Below, piece by piece: positions 6,772 through 7,429 of a stretch of 7,429 nucleotides of DNA (positions within the stretch are counted from its first letter, which is position 1; each line of letters begins with the position of its first letter). Position numbers and translations under genes: made by a program. The notes below the pieces were generated by a model that was not told the origin of the DNA, searched no databases, and saw nothing but the letters and a program-made list of their open reading frames with translations. This stretch comes from Rhizobacter sp. (lineage in GTDB: Bacteria; Pseudomonadota; Gammaproteobacteria; Burkholderiales; Burkholderiaceae): contig JACMKW010000082.1 in NCBI GenBank assembly GCA_014379885.1, forward strand, positions 1-7,429. The letters run 5' to 3'.

Positions 6772-7429
6772 ATGCTTGAAACGGATCACACCCATCCCAA
6801 GCCGAACCCCACCCGGGTGTTCGGCCGCTTCGAGCTGCGCCAGTTGCTGGGCAAGAGCGAGCGCACGATGGTGTGGTTGGCGTTCGACCCACGCTCCGAG
6901 CAGGAGCTGATGCTCACCCTGCCGCGTGTGCAGCCTGCGTCGCCCGCTGCGCTGTCGTTGTGGCTGGCCGATGCCAAGCATGCGGCGCGCCTGAACCACC
7001 CCAATCTCGCCCACGTTGTTGAAGTGGGCGTGCAAGACCACTGGCCTTACGTCGCCGTTGACCGTGCCCTGGGCCTGACCCTCGGTGAGCGCCTTGCGGC
7101 GCAACCCAAGCTCGCGCCCGATGAGGCGGTGGGCTGGCTCATCCAGGCGCTGGAAGGCCTGGCCTTCGCGCACGAAGCCAGCGTGGCGCATGGTGATTTG
7201 CAACTGCACCAGCTGCTGGTGAGTGAGCAGGGCACGGTGCGCATCATGGCGCTGGGAGCGAGCCTCACTGCCACGGCCAGCTCCGACCATGCCAACGACC
7301 GCGCGATGCCGCTGGACCCAAACCGCTTGCGTCAGGCCCGCGAGTCGGCCGTGCGAGATGTGCTCACCGCGGGCATCTTGCTGCACCACCTGTTGGGCGG
7401 CGCACCCGCGCTCGACGAGCCCGACACCG
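6772..7429 (+). CDS. Protein-kinase-fold protein, probable pseudokinase (cut by window edge)
   Basis: The visible 219 residues follow the plan of a bacterial Hanks-type Ser/Thr kinase: FGRFELRQLLGK (strand 1), RLNHPNLAHVVEVG (after helix C), WPYVAVDRALGLTLGERL (hinge), and HGDLQLHQLLV (catalytic loop). Key catalytic positions are altered. The glycine loop keeps only G27. The ATP-binding lysine is T49, and the helix C glutamate is D67. The catalytic-loop Lys and Asn are Q144 and Q147, and the DFG aspartate is A160 (MALGA). Only H140 and D142 remain. Phosphotransfer is therefore unlikely, and a binding or scaffold role is more plausible. ATG 6772 is the first ATG in frame, has a weak ribosome site, and gives a short tail before the fold. 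The C-terminal part, which might carry another domain, is outside the window. The fold is likely; the function is unknown. Confidence 0.8.
   Translation, partial: MLETDHTHPKPNPTRVFGRFELRQLLGKSERTMVWLAFDPRSEQELMLTLPRVQPASPAALSLWLADAKHAARLNHPNLAHVVEVGVQDHWPYVAVDRALGLTLGERLAAQPKLAPDEAVGWLIQALEGLAFAHEASVAHGDLQLHQLLVSEQGTVRIMALGASLTATASSDHANDRAMPLDPNRLRQARESAVRDVLTAGILLHHLLGGAPALDEPDT

Noticed and set aside
6625..7389. A 254-codon open frame antisense to the kinase-like gene
   Set aside because: The plus strand shows a clear kinase-fold sequence over the same bases. The antisense translation has no recognisable domain.
1..7429. Possible CRISPR array, insertion sequence, tRNA or defence island
   Set aside because: No regularly spaced repeats, transposase, long terminal inverted repeats or cloverleaf were seen. 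The helicase-nuclease pair fits AddAB-type repair better than a defence system, given its intact AddA/AddB motifs and housekeeping neighbours.

Overview
The window is GC-rich, densely coding chromosomal DNA that looks like a betaproteobacterium of the order Burkholderiales, probably Comamonadaceae. The basis is the Rho and thioredoxin sequences, the trxA-rho gene order, and the neighbouring AddB-like/AddA-like gene pair. The genus cannot be fixed from the sequence alone.

Layout. Positions 1-214 (minus) hold the first 71 codons of rho, the transcription termination factor. A 230-base leader follows (215-444). It is C-rich and G-poor in the rho sense and contains two inverted repeats. Thioredoxin trxA lies at 445-774 (minus) and is probably co-transcribed with rho. 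A 100-base divergent spacer (775-874) separates it from a plus-strand pair. The first gene of the pair is an AddB-like protein with a PD-(D/E)XK nuclease and a probable iron-sulphur cluster (875-3409). It overlaps by ATGA an AddA-like UvrD-family helicase-nuclease (3406-6618). After a 153-base gap, a kinase-fold gene starts at about 6772 and runs off the right edge. Its visible part has lost most catalytic residues, so it is probably a pseudokinase.

How the genes work together. The overlapping pair has the parts of a two-subunit, two-nuclease double-strand-break resection machine of the AddAB type. One subunit carries the helicase motor plus a nuclease. The other is a scaffold without a Walker A motif plus an iron-sulphur nuclease. 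trxA-rho is a housekeeping unit reading the other way. The kinase-fold gene has no evident link to the pair beyond position.

I see no tRNA, rRNA, CRISPR array, insertion sequence or phage gene. I do not see a clearly new biological system. The points most worth a second look are the degenerate kinase, the AddAB-like pair, and a 14-base tandem duplication at the helicase stop codon that creates a CRP-like palindrome.
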